Assembly (NCBI RefSeq): GCF_006965545.2
Contig: NZ_CP041372.2
Span: forward strand, 434,001-498,000
Length of the DNA: 64,000 nucleotides
DNA from: Paenalkalicoccus suaedae
Lineage (GTDB): Bacteria; Bacillota; Bacilli; Bacillales; Salisediminibacteriaceae
Direction: 5' to 3'
This document shows, piece after piece, positions 17,235 to 24,516 of this stretch. Positions within the stretch are counted from its first letter, which is position 1, and each line of letters starts with the position of its first letter. Under the pieces are notes generated by a model. That model made no database searches. It had not been told where the DNA came from and was given only the letters and a program-made list of their open reading frames with translations. A program made the position numbers and the translations under genes.

Positions 17235-18161
17235 TTAGTTGTCGATGCGTTGGACAAATAGAGCGTCTCCTTGCATTGGATAAGATTCTAGATAGGGTGG
17301 CGGTGCCCAAACGTGAACCGTGTCTCCAAGCTTTAGGTCACTATGCGTAATTTCGCCAGTGCTATCAACGATTGTTGCATCCGGCGTGTCTGCGAAAATG
17401 TCTGATCCGACTAAAATTCCTTCGTCGTATATGCTTTTAATCGTCCCAATAAAGTCTGGCTCGGAAGTTGGGATTGGGACATCATCATCAGTCATGCTAC
17501 CCAACGCACTCTCCTCGAAGTCGATGAAGTCCGTATGACCAAACGCTGCGTTAAATGCCTCCATGTCGACATCTTCTAGCGTACGTACAGAAACGTGGAC
17601 ACGGTTGTCTTGCGCCATGAACCCTGACCCTCTGAATCCCTCTACATCTGTAAAGAGCTCTTCGTAGTTGTTGACAATATACTCGTAGGCACTATTTAGA
17701 TAGTGGTACGGGTACTCGACACGCTCGATCTGGACGGTTTGCATGAAGATTCCTTCCCCTTCTGTTATTTCTTTTGCAAAATCGGTGAGGGAGTCTGCCA
17801 CTTCGTTAACGTCACTTGTGACAAGTAAGACAGTCTGATCATAGCGATCATCGCTCTCATAATCGAAGTAAAATAGTCCGTACTCATCAAGGCTCAGCCT
17901 TTCTTTGGAGAACTGGCGAATGAGCTCGATTGTTGGGTCCGTATTTTTAACAGGGACTTCTAAGCTAATGGATTGTGGTGTGAAATCTGGATCTGGTTTA
18001 TAAATTGGGAGAGCTGGTGTTGATGGTTCATTGTTAATGTCTGCGCTGTTGGCGGTCGTATTGGTGCTCGCAGCAAGTGAGGCTGGTTCTTCGTTTGATG
18101 CGTCGTTCTGGCTACAGGCTGCGAGTAGGAAAACTACTATAATAGCAAGCGATCGTTTCAT
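17235..18161 (-). CDS. Lipoprotein, third of a tandem paralogous set
   Basis: 308 residues with a lipoprotein signal (IIVVFLLAACSQ, cysteine at 16), then an acidic linker (17-65). The middle domain (about 70-220) contains DQTVLLVTSDVNEVADSL and QTVQIERVEYPYHYLNSAYEYIVNNY; the C-terminal 80 residues form a small beta domain ending GDALFVQRIDN, reminiscent of DUF3221/YobA-type domains. All three paralogues share this plan. Anchored outside the membrane; function unknown. Ribosome site GAGGGGG before the ATG. Confidence 0.75.
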   Translation of the reverse strand: MKRSLAIIVVFLLAACSQNDASNEEPASLAASTNTTANSADINNEPSTPALPIYKPDPDFTPQSISLEVPVKNTDPTIELIRQFSKERLSLDEYGLFYFDYESDDRYDQTVLLVTSDVNEVADSLTDFAKEITEGEGIFMQTVQIERVEYPYHYLNSAYEYIVNNYEELFTDVEGFRGSGFMAQDNRVHVSVRTLEDVDMEAFNAAFGHTDFIDFEESALGSMTDDDVPIPTSEPDFIGTIKSIYDEGILVGSDIFADTPDATIVDSTGEITHSDLKLGDTVHVWAPPPYLESYPMQGDALFVQRIDN

Positions 18162-18212
18162 TTAAAGTACCCCCTCTTAAACGAAGTTCTACGGATGTCA
18201 GTACATTGTTGA

Positions 18213-19133
18213 TTATTCGTCGATACGTTGGATGAAAACGGCTGATCCCCCAGCAGGTAAAGACGCATCTATGTTACCTGTTGTCCACGTGTGAACATAG
18301 TCGCCAAGCTGAAGGTCATCTACTGTAATTTCGCCTAAGCTATCGACAATTATCGCTTCTGAGGTGCCTAAATAAATGAGTTCATCTATCAGTATAACGG
18401 TGTCATCTATTTCTTCGATGTTGCCACTGTACTCAGGTTCTTCGACTGGAATAGGAATCTCACCCTCAGACATATCGCCTAATGGAGTTTCGCTAAATGT
18501 AAGAAAATCGGTTTGACCGAATGCTTCTTCTAAGGCGTCCATGTTCACTTCTTCTACGGTGCGAGCGTAAATATCGAGGCTATTCGCAACGACATTTACG
18601 GAAATGCCTAAGAAGGCACTCTCATTTTCGAAGAAAGCTGGGTAGTTATCGACAATACGATCTCTAGCGTTATTTAAATAGCTGACCGAGTAAGCGACTT
18701 GATCAACGTGAACGGTTTGAGTAGAGGTGCTGTCACTGTTGCTCTCTGCGAAGTCTGCTAAAGCAGTAGCAACGTCGTTCACGTCACTTGTAACGAGTAG
18801 AACCGGTTCTCCCATTCGTTCTGGCTTCGTGAATTCAAAGTAAAAGTCACCGTATTCGTCTGAGGTAATTTCCTCAGCGACGAACTCATCAATGAGATCG
18901 GCAGCGGTATCGCGGTTGTCAGCTGGGATCTCAAGACTGGTGGTAGCAAGTGCGTTATCTGGGACGTCGGTTGGTTCTTCGTTTGCTGGTACATTTTCTT
19001 CGTCTTCGATTGAGTTTTCGGGATTGTTAGTAGAATTAGCAGCTAGTGAGGCTGCCTCTTGGTTATCTTCGGATTCCCCTTGCCCGCAGGCGACTAAAAA
19101 TACGAGTAGGGCGGTTCCGATATATTTTTTCAT
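18213..19133 (-). CDS. Lipoprotein, second of a tandem paralogous set
   Basis: 306 residues from the ATG at 19133, which has AAGGAGG nine bases upstream; a longer frame upstream has no ribosome site. Lipobox LVAC (cysteine at 16) and acidic linker, then the same two-domain plan as its neighbours: EPVLLVTSDVNDVATALADF, QTVHVDQVAYSVSYLNNARD, EVNMDALEEAFGQTDFLTF and C-terminal GSAVFIQRIDE. Closest to the copy at 19168-20061. Confidence 0.78.
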   Translation of the reverse strand: MKKYIGTALLVFLVACGQGESEDNQEAASLAANSTNNPENSIEDEENVPANEEPTDVPDNALATTSLEIPADNRDTAADLIDEFVAEEITSDEYGDFYFEFTKPERMGEPVLLVTSDVNDVATALADFAESNSDSTSTQTVHVDQVAYSVSYLNNARDRIVDNYPAFFENESAFLGISVNVVANSLDIYARTVEEVNMDALEEAFGQTDFLTFSETPLGDMSEGEIPIPVEEPEYSGNIEEIDDTVILIDELIYLGTSEAIIVDSLGEITVDDLQLGDYVHTWTTGNIDASLPAGGSAVFIQRIDE

Positions 19134-19167
19134 CTTGAATATCCTCCTTTTTTGGGTGTATTGATCG

Positions 19168-20061
19168 TTATTCATTTACTCGCTGAATAAATAATGCGGA
19201 GCCTCTAGTAGGCTTTACTGCATCGTGGGCGCCGGTTGTCCAGACATTGACTTGGTCACCTAGCTTTAGGTCATCGGGTGCAATGACTCCAGATGGGTCA
19301 ATAATAGTTGCGTTCGATGTACTGACATAAATCTCGTCATTAATTAGAACGAATGTTCCATCGATTTCTTCAATTATCCCCTTGAAGCTAGGTTCTTCGG
19401 AGGGGATGGAGATTTCATCATTCTTGATGTCGCCAACTATGCTTTCGTTAAATGTGAGAAAATCTGTTTGACCGAATTCCTCCTTAAGGGCGTCCATATT
19501 GACTTCTTCTAATGTACGCACTTGTAAAACGACTGTATTATTAATCACATCTAAGTCTGAGCCAAAAAAGGAGAATTCGTTTTCTAAGAATTCTGCTCGA
19601 TTTTCATAAAGACGAGCTTGAGCATTCTCTAAGAAAGTAGATGAAAACTCCACTTTATCGATATGAATAGTTTGCGTCTTCTGTGCGTTTGTGTCGGTTT
19701 CTATAAAAGCTTGAAGTCGATCAGCAACAGCTTCGACGTCACTTGTGACCAGTAAGACAAAATTGCCTTCACGACCTGGCTCCTCATGCTCTAAATAGAA
19801 ATCAGCATTCTCATCCGGCGACAGTTCAGTAGTGGTGAATTCGCGGATAAGTGTTGCTATAGTATCGTGATCTGTAGCGGGTATGTCGAAAGAAATTGTT
19901 TCTTGAACGGAGTTAGATTCGCTGTCTTGGTCCTCATTCTCCGTTGACTCCGTATTTGGCGGTTCGGCTGCGGATGAGGATGGAGCATCGGTATTTGAAG
20001 ACTCCCCTTGGCCACAGGCAACTAAAAATATGAGTAGGGCGGTTCCAATATATCTCTTCAT
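19168..20061 (-). CDS. Lipoprotein, first of a tandem paralogous set
   Basis: 297 residues; signal MKRYIGTALLIFLVACGQGES is almost identical to that of the next gene, showing recent duplication. Middle domain has NFVLLVTSDVEAVADRLQAF and EVNMDALKEEFGQTDFLTF; the C-terminal beta domain has GIIEEIDGTFVLINDEIYV and ends GSALFIQRVNE. First gene of the cluster, with AAAAGGAGGCG before the ATG. The three have diverged most in the linker, as expected for surface lipoproteins. Confidence 0.78.
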   Translation of the reverse strand: MKRYIGTALLIFLVACGQGESSNTDAPSSSAAEPPNTESTENEDQDSESNSVQETISFDIPATDHDTIATLIREFTTTELSPDENADFYLEHEEPGREGNFVLLVTSDVEAVADRLQAFIETDTNAQKTQTIHIDKVEFSSTFLENAQARLYENRAEFLENEFSFFGSDLDVINNTVVLQVRTLEEVNMDALKEEFGQTDFLTFNESIVGDIKNDEISIPSEEPSFKGIIEEIDGTFVLINDEIYVSTSNATIIDPSGVIAPDDLKLGDQVNVWTTGAHDAVKPTRGSALFIQRVNE

Positions 20062-20181
20062 AGGTAACGCCTCCTTTTGATGTTTGTCGCTGTTAACGAG
20101 TGATGGTTACAAATTTTTGGAATTAAGTGAGTGGGATCTTTTCACTATGTGCTATAGTAAATGTAGAATTTAGTTGGAAGA

Positions 20182-20272
20182 GCAAACGAGGACGACGGAG
20201 GAGCAAATCAAGAGCCAGCATGTGCAAACTCCTTGGTCAGAGGCGCATACGAGGTCTGCCGAGGCGCAAACC
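20182..20272. repeat. Phased 21-bp array H (word GCAAAC/GCATAC)
   Basis: GCA(A/T)A starts at 20182, 20203, 20224, 20245 and 20266, all exactly 21 bp apart; the common tail is GCGCATACGAGG/GCGCAAACC. It lies between the divergent lipoprotein cluster and the ABC exporter. The word matches the core of array A2. Confidence 0.8.
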
Positions 20273-20348
20273 AAAGCCAAAACGAACAAAACAAGGTGGA
20301 AAACCCCATCAACTACCCACCTTACATAAACAGAAAGGACAACATCCT

Positions 20349-22088
20349 ATGTACAAACACTTCTTTTCTTACTACAAACCATATAAAAAGCTCTTCGCAA
20401 TTGATTTTGGAGGGGCCATTCTTGTCGGGATTCTGAGCCTGATTTATCCGCTGATTTTGGCGTGGTACCTCGATACGCTACTCCCGTCACAGGACTGGAA
20501 TATCATTGTCACAGCAGGAGTCGGGCTACTGCTCCTTTATGCAGCAATCGGTTCGTTGCAATACGTCGTCAACTATTGGGGCCACATGCTTGGGATCAAC
20601 ATTGAGACCGACCTCCGCTACGAGCTGTTTTCTCACATTCAAAAACAGCAGTATCAGTTCTTTGATGACAATAAAACAGGCTCACTTATGAGCCGAATTA
20701 CGAATGACCTCATGGAGATTGGGGAGCTTGCCCACCACGGACCGGAGGATATCTTTATTGCCATTATGACCTTCATCGGAGCCTTCGTGATCATGCTCAC
20801 CATCAACGTGCAGCTCGCGCTCGTGAGCATCGTTACCTTCCCGATCATTGTCGCGATCATCATCTTTTCTAACATAAACATGAATAAGTCGTGGAATCGC
20901 ATGTTTGAGAGCCTCTCGCGCATCAATAGTCGCATCGAGGACAGCATCTCTGGGTCGCGCGTCGTTAAATCTTATACGAATGAGAAACATGAGTCGAAGC
21001 ATTTTAAGAAAAACAATGTCTCGTTCCGTGCCTCAAAGCTCAAGGCATACAAAACAATGAGTGTAAACTTTGCCTCCACATATCTTGTGACTCGTTTGAC
21101 GGGCCTTGCGGTGCTCCTTTATGGTGCATGGCTGACGATACAAGGACAGCTGTCGATCGGAGAGCTAGTGGCGTTTGTGCTTTATATGACGATCCTTTTT
21201 GAGCCAATCGATAAGATCAGTAACCTGCTTGAGCTCTACCCTCGAGGTATGGCGGGCTTTAAACGATTTATGGAAATGAAGTCTATTAAGCCAACTATTG
21301 TCGACGCGCCTGACGCAAAGGCTTTACCTATTAAAGATGGTAGCATCGAGTTTAAAGGTGTCACGTTTGCCTATGATTCGCATCAAACGGTGCTAAACGA
21401 TCTTTCCTTTAAGGTGGAGCCAGGGAAGACAGTTGCGTTAGTAGGGACTTCAGGCGCTGGTAAGTCAACGCTTTGCGCGTTGATCCCACGATTTTATGAG
21501 CAACAGGCCGGTGAGATATTAGTCGATGGCGTCAACACGAAAGACATGACGCTTGAGTCACTCCGCTCACAAATCGGCGTTGTGCAACAGGACACCTTCC
21601 TTTTTGCAGGCACGATTTTTGAAAACATCTTGTATGGTCGCCTCGACGCAACAGAGGAAGAGGTTTACGAAGCCGCTCGTAGCGCTCATTTGATGGATTT
21701 TATCGAAGCCTTACCAGACGGCTTTAACACGGAAATCGGGGAGCGAGGCTTGAAGCTTTCTGGTGGTCAAAAGCAACGTCTGTCCATTGCACGTGTTTTC
21801 TTAAAGAATCCAGCTATTCTCATCTTAGACGAAGCAACTTCCGCTTTAGACACAGAAACCGAGCAGGCGGTCCAGCACTCGCTTCGCGAGCTACAGGCCG
21901 GTCGTACAACGATGGTGATTGCTCACCGTCTTAACACGATTCGAGATGCAGATGTCATCTTTGTCATGACAAAAGATGGCATCGTAGACGAAGGAGCCTA
22001 CGACGAGCTCATCGCGAAGGGCGGCCTCTTCGCCCGCCTCGCAGGCCAGCGCACGGTCTCCGAAGACCCCGTGCTGTTAGGAAACTAG
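20349..22088 (+). CDS. ABC multidrug-type exporter (fused permease-ATPase)
   Basis: 580 residues, typical for a homodimeric or heterodimeric type IV exporter half. Six transmembrane helices (about 15-305), then the nucleotide-binding domain with Walker A GTSGAGKST, Q-loop GVVQQDTFLF, signature LSGGQKQR, Walker B ILILDEATSALD and H-loop IAHRLNT. Catalytic glutamate and histidine are intact, so it should be active. The ATG at 20349 has AAAGGA nine bases before it; the open frame extends upstream through array H but that part has no homology. Substrate unknown. Confidence 0.88.
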   Translation: MYKHFFSYYKPYKKLFAIDFGGAILVGILSLIYPLILAWYLDTLLPSQDWNIIVTAGVGLLLLYAAIGSLQYVVNYWGHMLGINIETDLRYELFSHIQKQQYQFFDDNKTGSLMSRITNDLMEIGELAHHGPEDIFIAIMTFIGAFVIMLTINVQLALVSIVTFPIIVAIIIFSNINMNKSWNRMFESLSRINSRIEDSISGSRVVKSYTNEKHESKHFKKNNVSFRASKLKAYKTMSVNFASTYLVTRLTGLAVLLYGAWLTIQGQLSIGELVAFVLYMTILFEPIDKISNLLELYPRGMAGFKRFMEMKSIKPTIVDAPDAKALPIKDGSIEFKGVTFAYDSHQTVLNDLSFKVEPGKTVALVGTSGAGKSTLCALIPRFYEQQAGEILVDGVNTKDMTLESLRSQIGVVQQDTFLFAGTIFENILYGRLDATEEEVYEAARSAHLMDFIEALPDGFNTEIGERGLKLSGGQKQRLSIARVFLKNPAILILDEATSALDTETEQAVQHSLRELQAGRTTMVIAHRLNTIRDADVIFVMTKDGIVDEGAYDELIAKGGLFARLAGQRTVSEDPVLLGN

Positions 22089-22096
22089 CTAGTAGA

Positions 22097-22130
22097 AAAG
22101 CCATCGTAGCGAGCTACGATGGCTTTTTGG
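22097..22130 (+). terminator. Rho-independent terminator
   Basis: AAAAGCCATCGTAGC / GCTACGATGGCTTTTT, a strong stem with near-zero loop (GA) and T tail. Confidence 0.9.
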
Positions 22131-22232
22131 ATAGTAGATAACATTCAAGTATAATAAAGTGAGAAAACGAGACTGAGCAGTATTACTAATCACATGAAGA
22201 ATAGGTGCTTCCTAAGGTGTCTTATCCCTTAA

Positions 22233-22433
22233 TTAACCCTTGAGGCGACTTTTTTGATAAGAGGGCATAATTAGTCCAACCACAATGCCAAGTGTGAGTA
22301 AAATAGCAATTGGATAAACAAAAATCTCAGCTGTATGAATGTCAGAATAGTAAAAAATATCATCTAAGACGTATGCAAAAACACCTATAAAGACAATCAA
22401 TATGACTCCGACTTTAACACCTGTTGCTTTCAT
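22233..22433 (-). CDS. Small two-helix membrane protein
   Basis: 66 residues with two hydrophobic segments (VKVGVILIVFIGVFAYVLDD and TAEIFVYPIAILLTLGIVVG) and a basic C-terminus. GAGGAGGAAG precedes the ATG. Family not recognised. Upstream on the same strand lie four 11-bp direct repeats (22568-22607), suggesting control by an OmpR-type regulator. Confidence 0.65.
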   Translation of the reverse strand: MKATGVKVGVILIVFIGVFAYVLDDIFYYSDIHTAEIFVYPIAILLTLGIVVGLIMPSYQKSRLKG

Positions 22434-22567
22434 ATAACTTCCTCCTCATCGTTTTTTACAAAGCATAACAAGCATAACAAGCATCTGCTTCGCAATAATA
22501 AGTTGTTCGTCCCAGTTACTCTTTTCTGTTGAAGAATTAGCTTATATCTGTAGTATATAATGCCTAC

Positions 22568-22607
22568 ATGAAAAAAGTATGAGAAAAAAATGAGAATATA
22601 ATGAGAA
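22568..22607. promoter_or_regulatory. Four 11-bp-spaced direct repeats (ATGAGAA), candidate response-regulator site
   Basis: ATGAAAA at 22568 and ATGAGAA at 22579, 22590 and 22601: exact 11-bp steps, the layout of OmpR/PhoB-type tandem sites. On the minus strand the boxes read TTCTCAT and stand just upstream of TATACT-like -10 sequence near 22550, so the 66-residue membrane protein is the likely target; crcB lies 150 bases the other way. The rest of 22434-22760 shows no fluoride riboswitch. Confidence 0.55.
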
Positions 22608-22760
22608 TGAAATGTCTGCTGTAAAGTTTTTAAACGGAAGGCTATTTAACATTAGATAGAAGGTCACTATACTTGTTTTATCGATCATGTCTGTTGTAAA
22701 AAATGTGAAAATCCGTGTGCTATAGTAACGATATACATAAATAAAGTGGGTGGTTACAAA

Positions 22761-23141
22761 ATGAGGATCATTATAGCGGTCGCGCTAGGTGGCGCGCTTG
22801 GATCGGTGCTACGCTATGCGGTGCTAGTGGCATTGGGTCCAGTTGACATCGCACTGGCCACGCTTACTGTTAATGTGGTGGGTAGCCTCCTTCTCGGCTA
22901 CCTTACCGGAATGTGGATGAGCCGCGAGCCGTCACCGTGGCTTCGTGCTGGGCTTGGCACCGGCTTATGCGGCGGCTTTACCACGATGTCTACCTTTGCC
23001 CTTGATACCATTGCCTTGGTCGAAACAAACGTAACACTCGCAGCGGCTTATATTGGTGGCACGTTTATTCTAAGCATCGGCAGCTGTTTTATTGGACTAG
23101 CACTAGGTTTGTGGCAATCGGGAAAGGGGGAATCTAAATGA
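22761..23141 (+). CDS. crcB1: Fluoride channel subunit CrcB1 (Fluc)
   Basis: 126 residues, four transmembrane helices. Family motifs are present: GGALGSVLRYAV near the start, N-V-V-G-S-L-L-L-G (about residue 36) and GGFTTMSTFALD (about 74-85) with the pore phenylalanine and polar track. Exports fluoride by passive conduction. GTG/ATG choice: ATG at 22761 follows GTGGGTGG. It overlaps crcB2 by 4 bp (ATGA), so the products are made together and probably form a heterodimer. Confidence 0.93.
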   Translation: MRIIIAVALGGALGSVLRYAVLVALGPVDIALATLTVNVVGSLLLGYLTGMWMSREPSPWLRAGLGTGLCGGFTTMSTFALDTIALVETNVTLAAAYIGGTFILSIGSCFIGLALGLWQSGKGESK

Positions 23142-23497
23142 CATTTTTACTAGTAGCACTAGGTGGCGCTATCGGAGCTGTTGCTAGATATCTACTTGGG
23201 CTTAGATTTGCCAAAGTATATCTCTTCTCCACCATTCCGCTCGCGATATTTATCGTGAACTGTATCGGCTCGTTTTTACTAGGTTTAATGACTGTCCTCT
23301 TTTTAGAAAGTCCAAGTCTGTTCCTTCTCCTAGGTGTTGGACTTTGTGGTGCATTTACGACCTTCTCGACGTTTAGCGTCGAAGTTGTCCAGTTACTGCG
23401 TGCAAGTAAGTGGAGTGCGGCTGTGGTACATGTGCTTATCACGATGGTAGGGGTGTTACTCTCGTTTCTCACCGGCGTATGGTTAGTGGGAATTTAG
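23138..23497 (+). CDS. crcB2: Fluoride channel subunit CrcB2 (Fluc)
   Basis: 119 residues, four transmembrane helices: GGAIGAVARYLLG, NCIGSFLLGL and GAFTTFSTFSVE match the CrcB/Fluc consensus. Ribosome site GGGGGAA inside the end of crcB1. Gram-positive genomes often encode such pairs that assemble as antiparallel heterodimers. No fluoride riboswitch is visible in front of the pair. Confidence 0.93.
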   Translation: MTFLLVALGGAIGAVARYLLGLRFAKVYLFSTIPLAIFIVNCIGSFLLGLMTVLFLESPSLFLLLGVGLCGAFTTFSTFSVEVVQLLRASKWSAAVVHVLITMVGVLLSFLTGVWLVGI

Positions 23498-23527
23498 CAC
23501 ATTCTAGCCTTAACGGGAGGTTGAGGC

Positions 23528-24235
23528 ATGGAGATTTTGGTGATTTTGCTGCGGTCGGTGCTGGCGTTTGGGTTGTTGCTTGTTGGCGCGCGTTTGCTGG
23601 GCAAGCAGACGATATCGGGCATGACGATGTTTGACTTTATCGCGACGATTACGATTGGTGCGATTGCGGCGAATTTGGCGTTTGACTCGGACATTGCGCC
23701 GGAGGAGATCACGACGGCTTTTGCGGTGTTTGTGGGTGTGCTGATGCTGATTGGCTATGGCTCGTTGAAGCATCACGGTATGCGGAAGTGGTTTGCGGGT
23801 GATCCGACTGTCGTAATTGAGGATGGGCATTTGCTGGAGAAAAATATGCGGAAGATGCGCTACTCGATTGACTATTTGAATCATCAGCTGCGGGAGAAGC
23901 AGGTGTTCAACATCGAGGAAGTGGCGTTTGCGCTCGTGGAGCCGAATGGCACGCTGTCGGTGCAGCTGAAGCCTGCTTTTAGGCCGGTAACGCGGCATGA
24001 TATCGGGATTTTTCCCGCGCGCGAGCGACTGCCGGTCGAGCTGATTATGGATGGCCAGCTGATTGAGCAAAATTTGCGTGAAAATAATGTGGCGTTGCAG
24101 CAGGTGGAGCGAGCGCTTTTGGATCGCGGGATTTCGCGAGTGGAAGACGTTGCGTATGCAGTCCTTGGGCAAAGTGGTCGTGTATATGTGGATACATATA
24201 AGGATGATTTGGAGCAGGTAACGGATGAGGAGTAA
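23528..24235 (+). CDS. DUF421 (YetF-type) membrane protein
   Basis: 235 residues: three N-terminal transmembrane helices with ARLLGKQTISGMTMFDFIAT and TIGAIAANLAFD, then the duplicated cytoplasmic domain (VVIEDGHLLEKNMRKMRYS; LIMDGQLIEQNLRENN). Paralogue of the protein at 5087-5815, but without a DUF4363 partner. GGGAGG ribosome site before the ATG, 30 bases after crcB2. The G+C of its codons is higher than average for the window. Function unknown. Confidence 0.88.
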   Translation: MEILVILLRSVLAFGLLLVGARLLGKQTISGMTMFDFIATITIGAIAANLAFDSDIAPEEITTAFAVFVGVLMLIGYGSLKHHGMRKWFAGDPTVVIEDGHLLEKNMRKMRYSIDYLNHQLREKQVFNIEEVAFALVEPNGTLSVQLKPAFRPVTRHDIGIFPARERLPVELIMDGQLIEQNLRENNVALQQVERALLDRGISRVEDVAYAVLGQSGRVYVDTYKDDLEQVTDEE

Positions 24236-24353
24236 GGGAGGTAAGGTTGATTGCTTTTTTGAGGTTTTTTGATAAGTGGCAGTCAGGGTCTTGGCAACTT
24301 TGGGTTGGTTTTTGTTATGGAGGGTGTTTCTATTAGGTGCGGTGAAAGGGGAA

Positions 24354-24430
24354 TGTACCGTATACGGAATTTATTTATGTACCGTATGGAGAAAGAATGT
24401 ACCATATGCGAGATTTATGTACCGTAAGCA
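24354..24430. repeat. Phased array B2 (word TGTACCGTATG)
   Basis: TGTACC starts at 24354, 24378, 24398 and 24418 (24, 20, 20 bp). Interword filler alternates GGAGAAAGAA and GCGAGATTTA, exactly as in array B3 38 kb away. Lies between convergent genes, before the shared terminator. Confidence 0.8.
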
Positions 24431-24464
24431 ACGCACAAGCCAAAAACAAACCACATACAAAACG

Positions 24465-24506
24465 AAAACCCCCAAGCTCCTATCAGAATCAGAGCTTGGG
24501 GGTTTC
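24465..24506. terminator. Bidirectional rho-independent terminator
   Basis: 13-bp stem AACCCCCAAGCTC (24467-24479) / GAGCTTGGGGGTT (24492-24504), with T-rich tails on both strands. Serves the convergent DUF421 and P-type ATPase genes. Confidence 0.88.
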
Positions 24507-24516
24507 CTTGCATCCA

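Noticed and set aside
20127-20348. N-terminal extension of the ABC exporter
   Set aside because: It covers array H, is basic and low in complexity, and the ATG at 20349 has a ribosome site and the normal family start.
20654-21002. Two overlapping minus-strand frames within the ABC exporter
   Set aside because: Shadows of a well-supported plus-strand gene.
22434-22760. Fluoride riboswitch before crcB
   Set aside because: I looked for the conserved GGCGATGG-type aptamer start and pseudoknot and did not find them.
23510-24172. 220-residue minus-strand frame
   Set aside because: It is the antisense shadow of the DUF421 gene, rich in H, R and Q, with no ribosome site.
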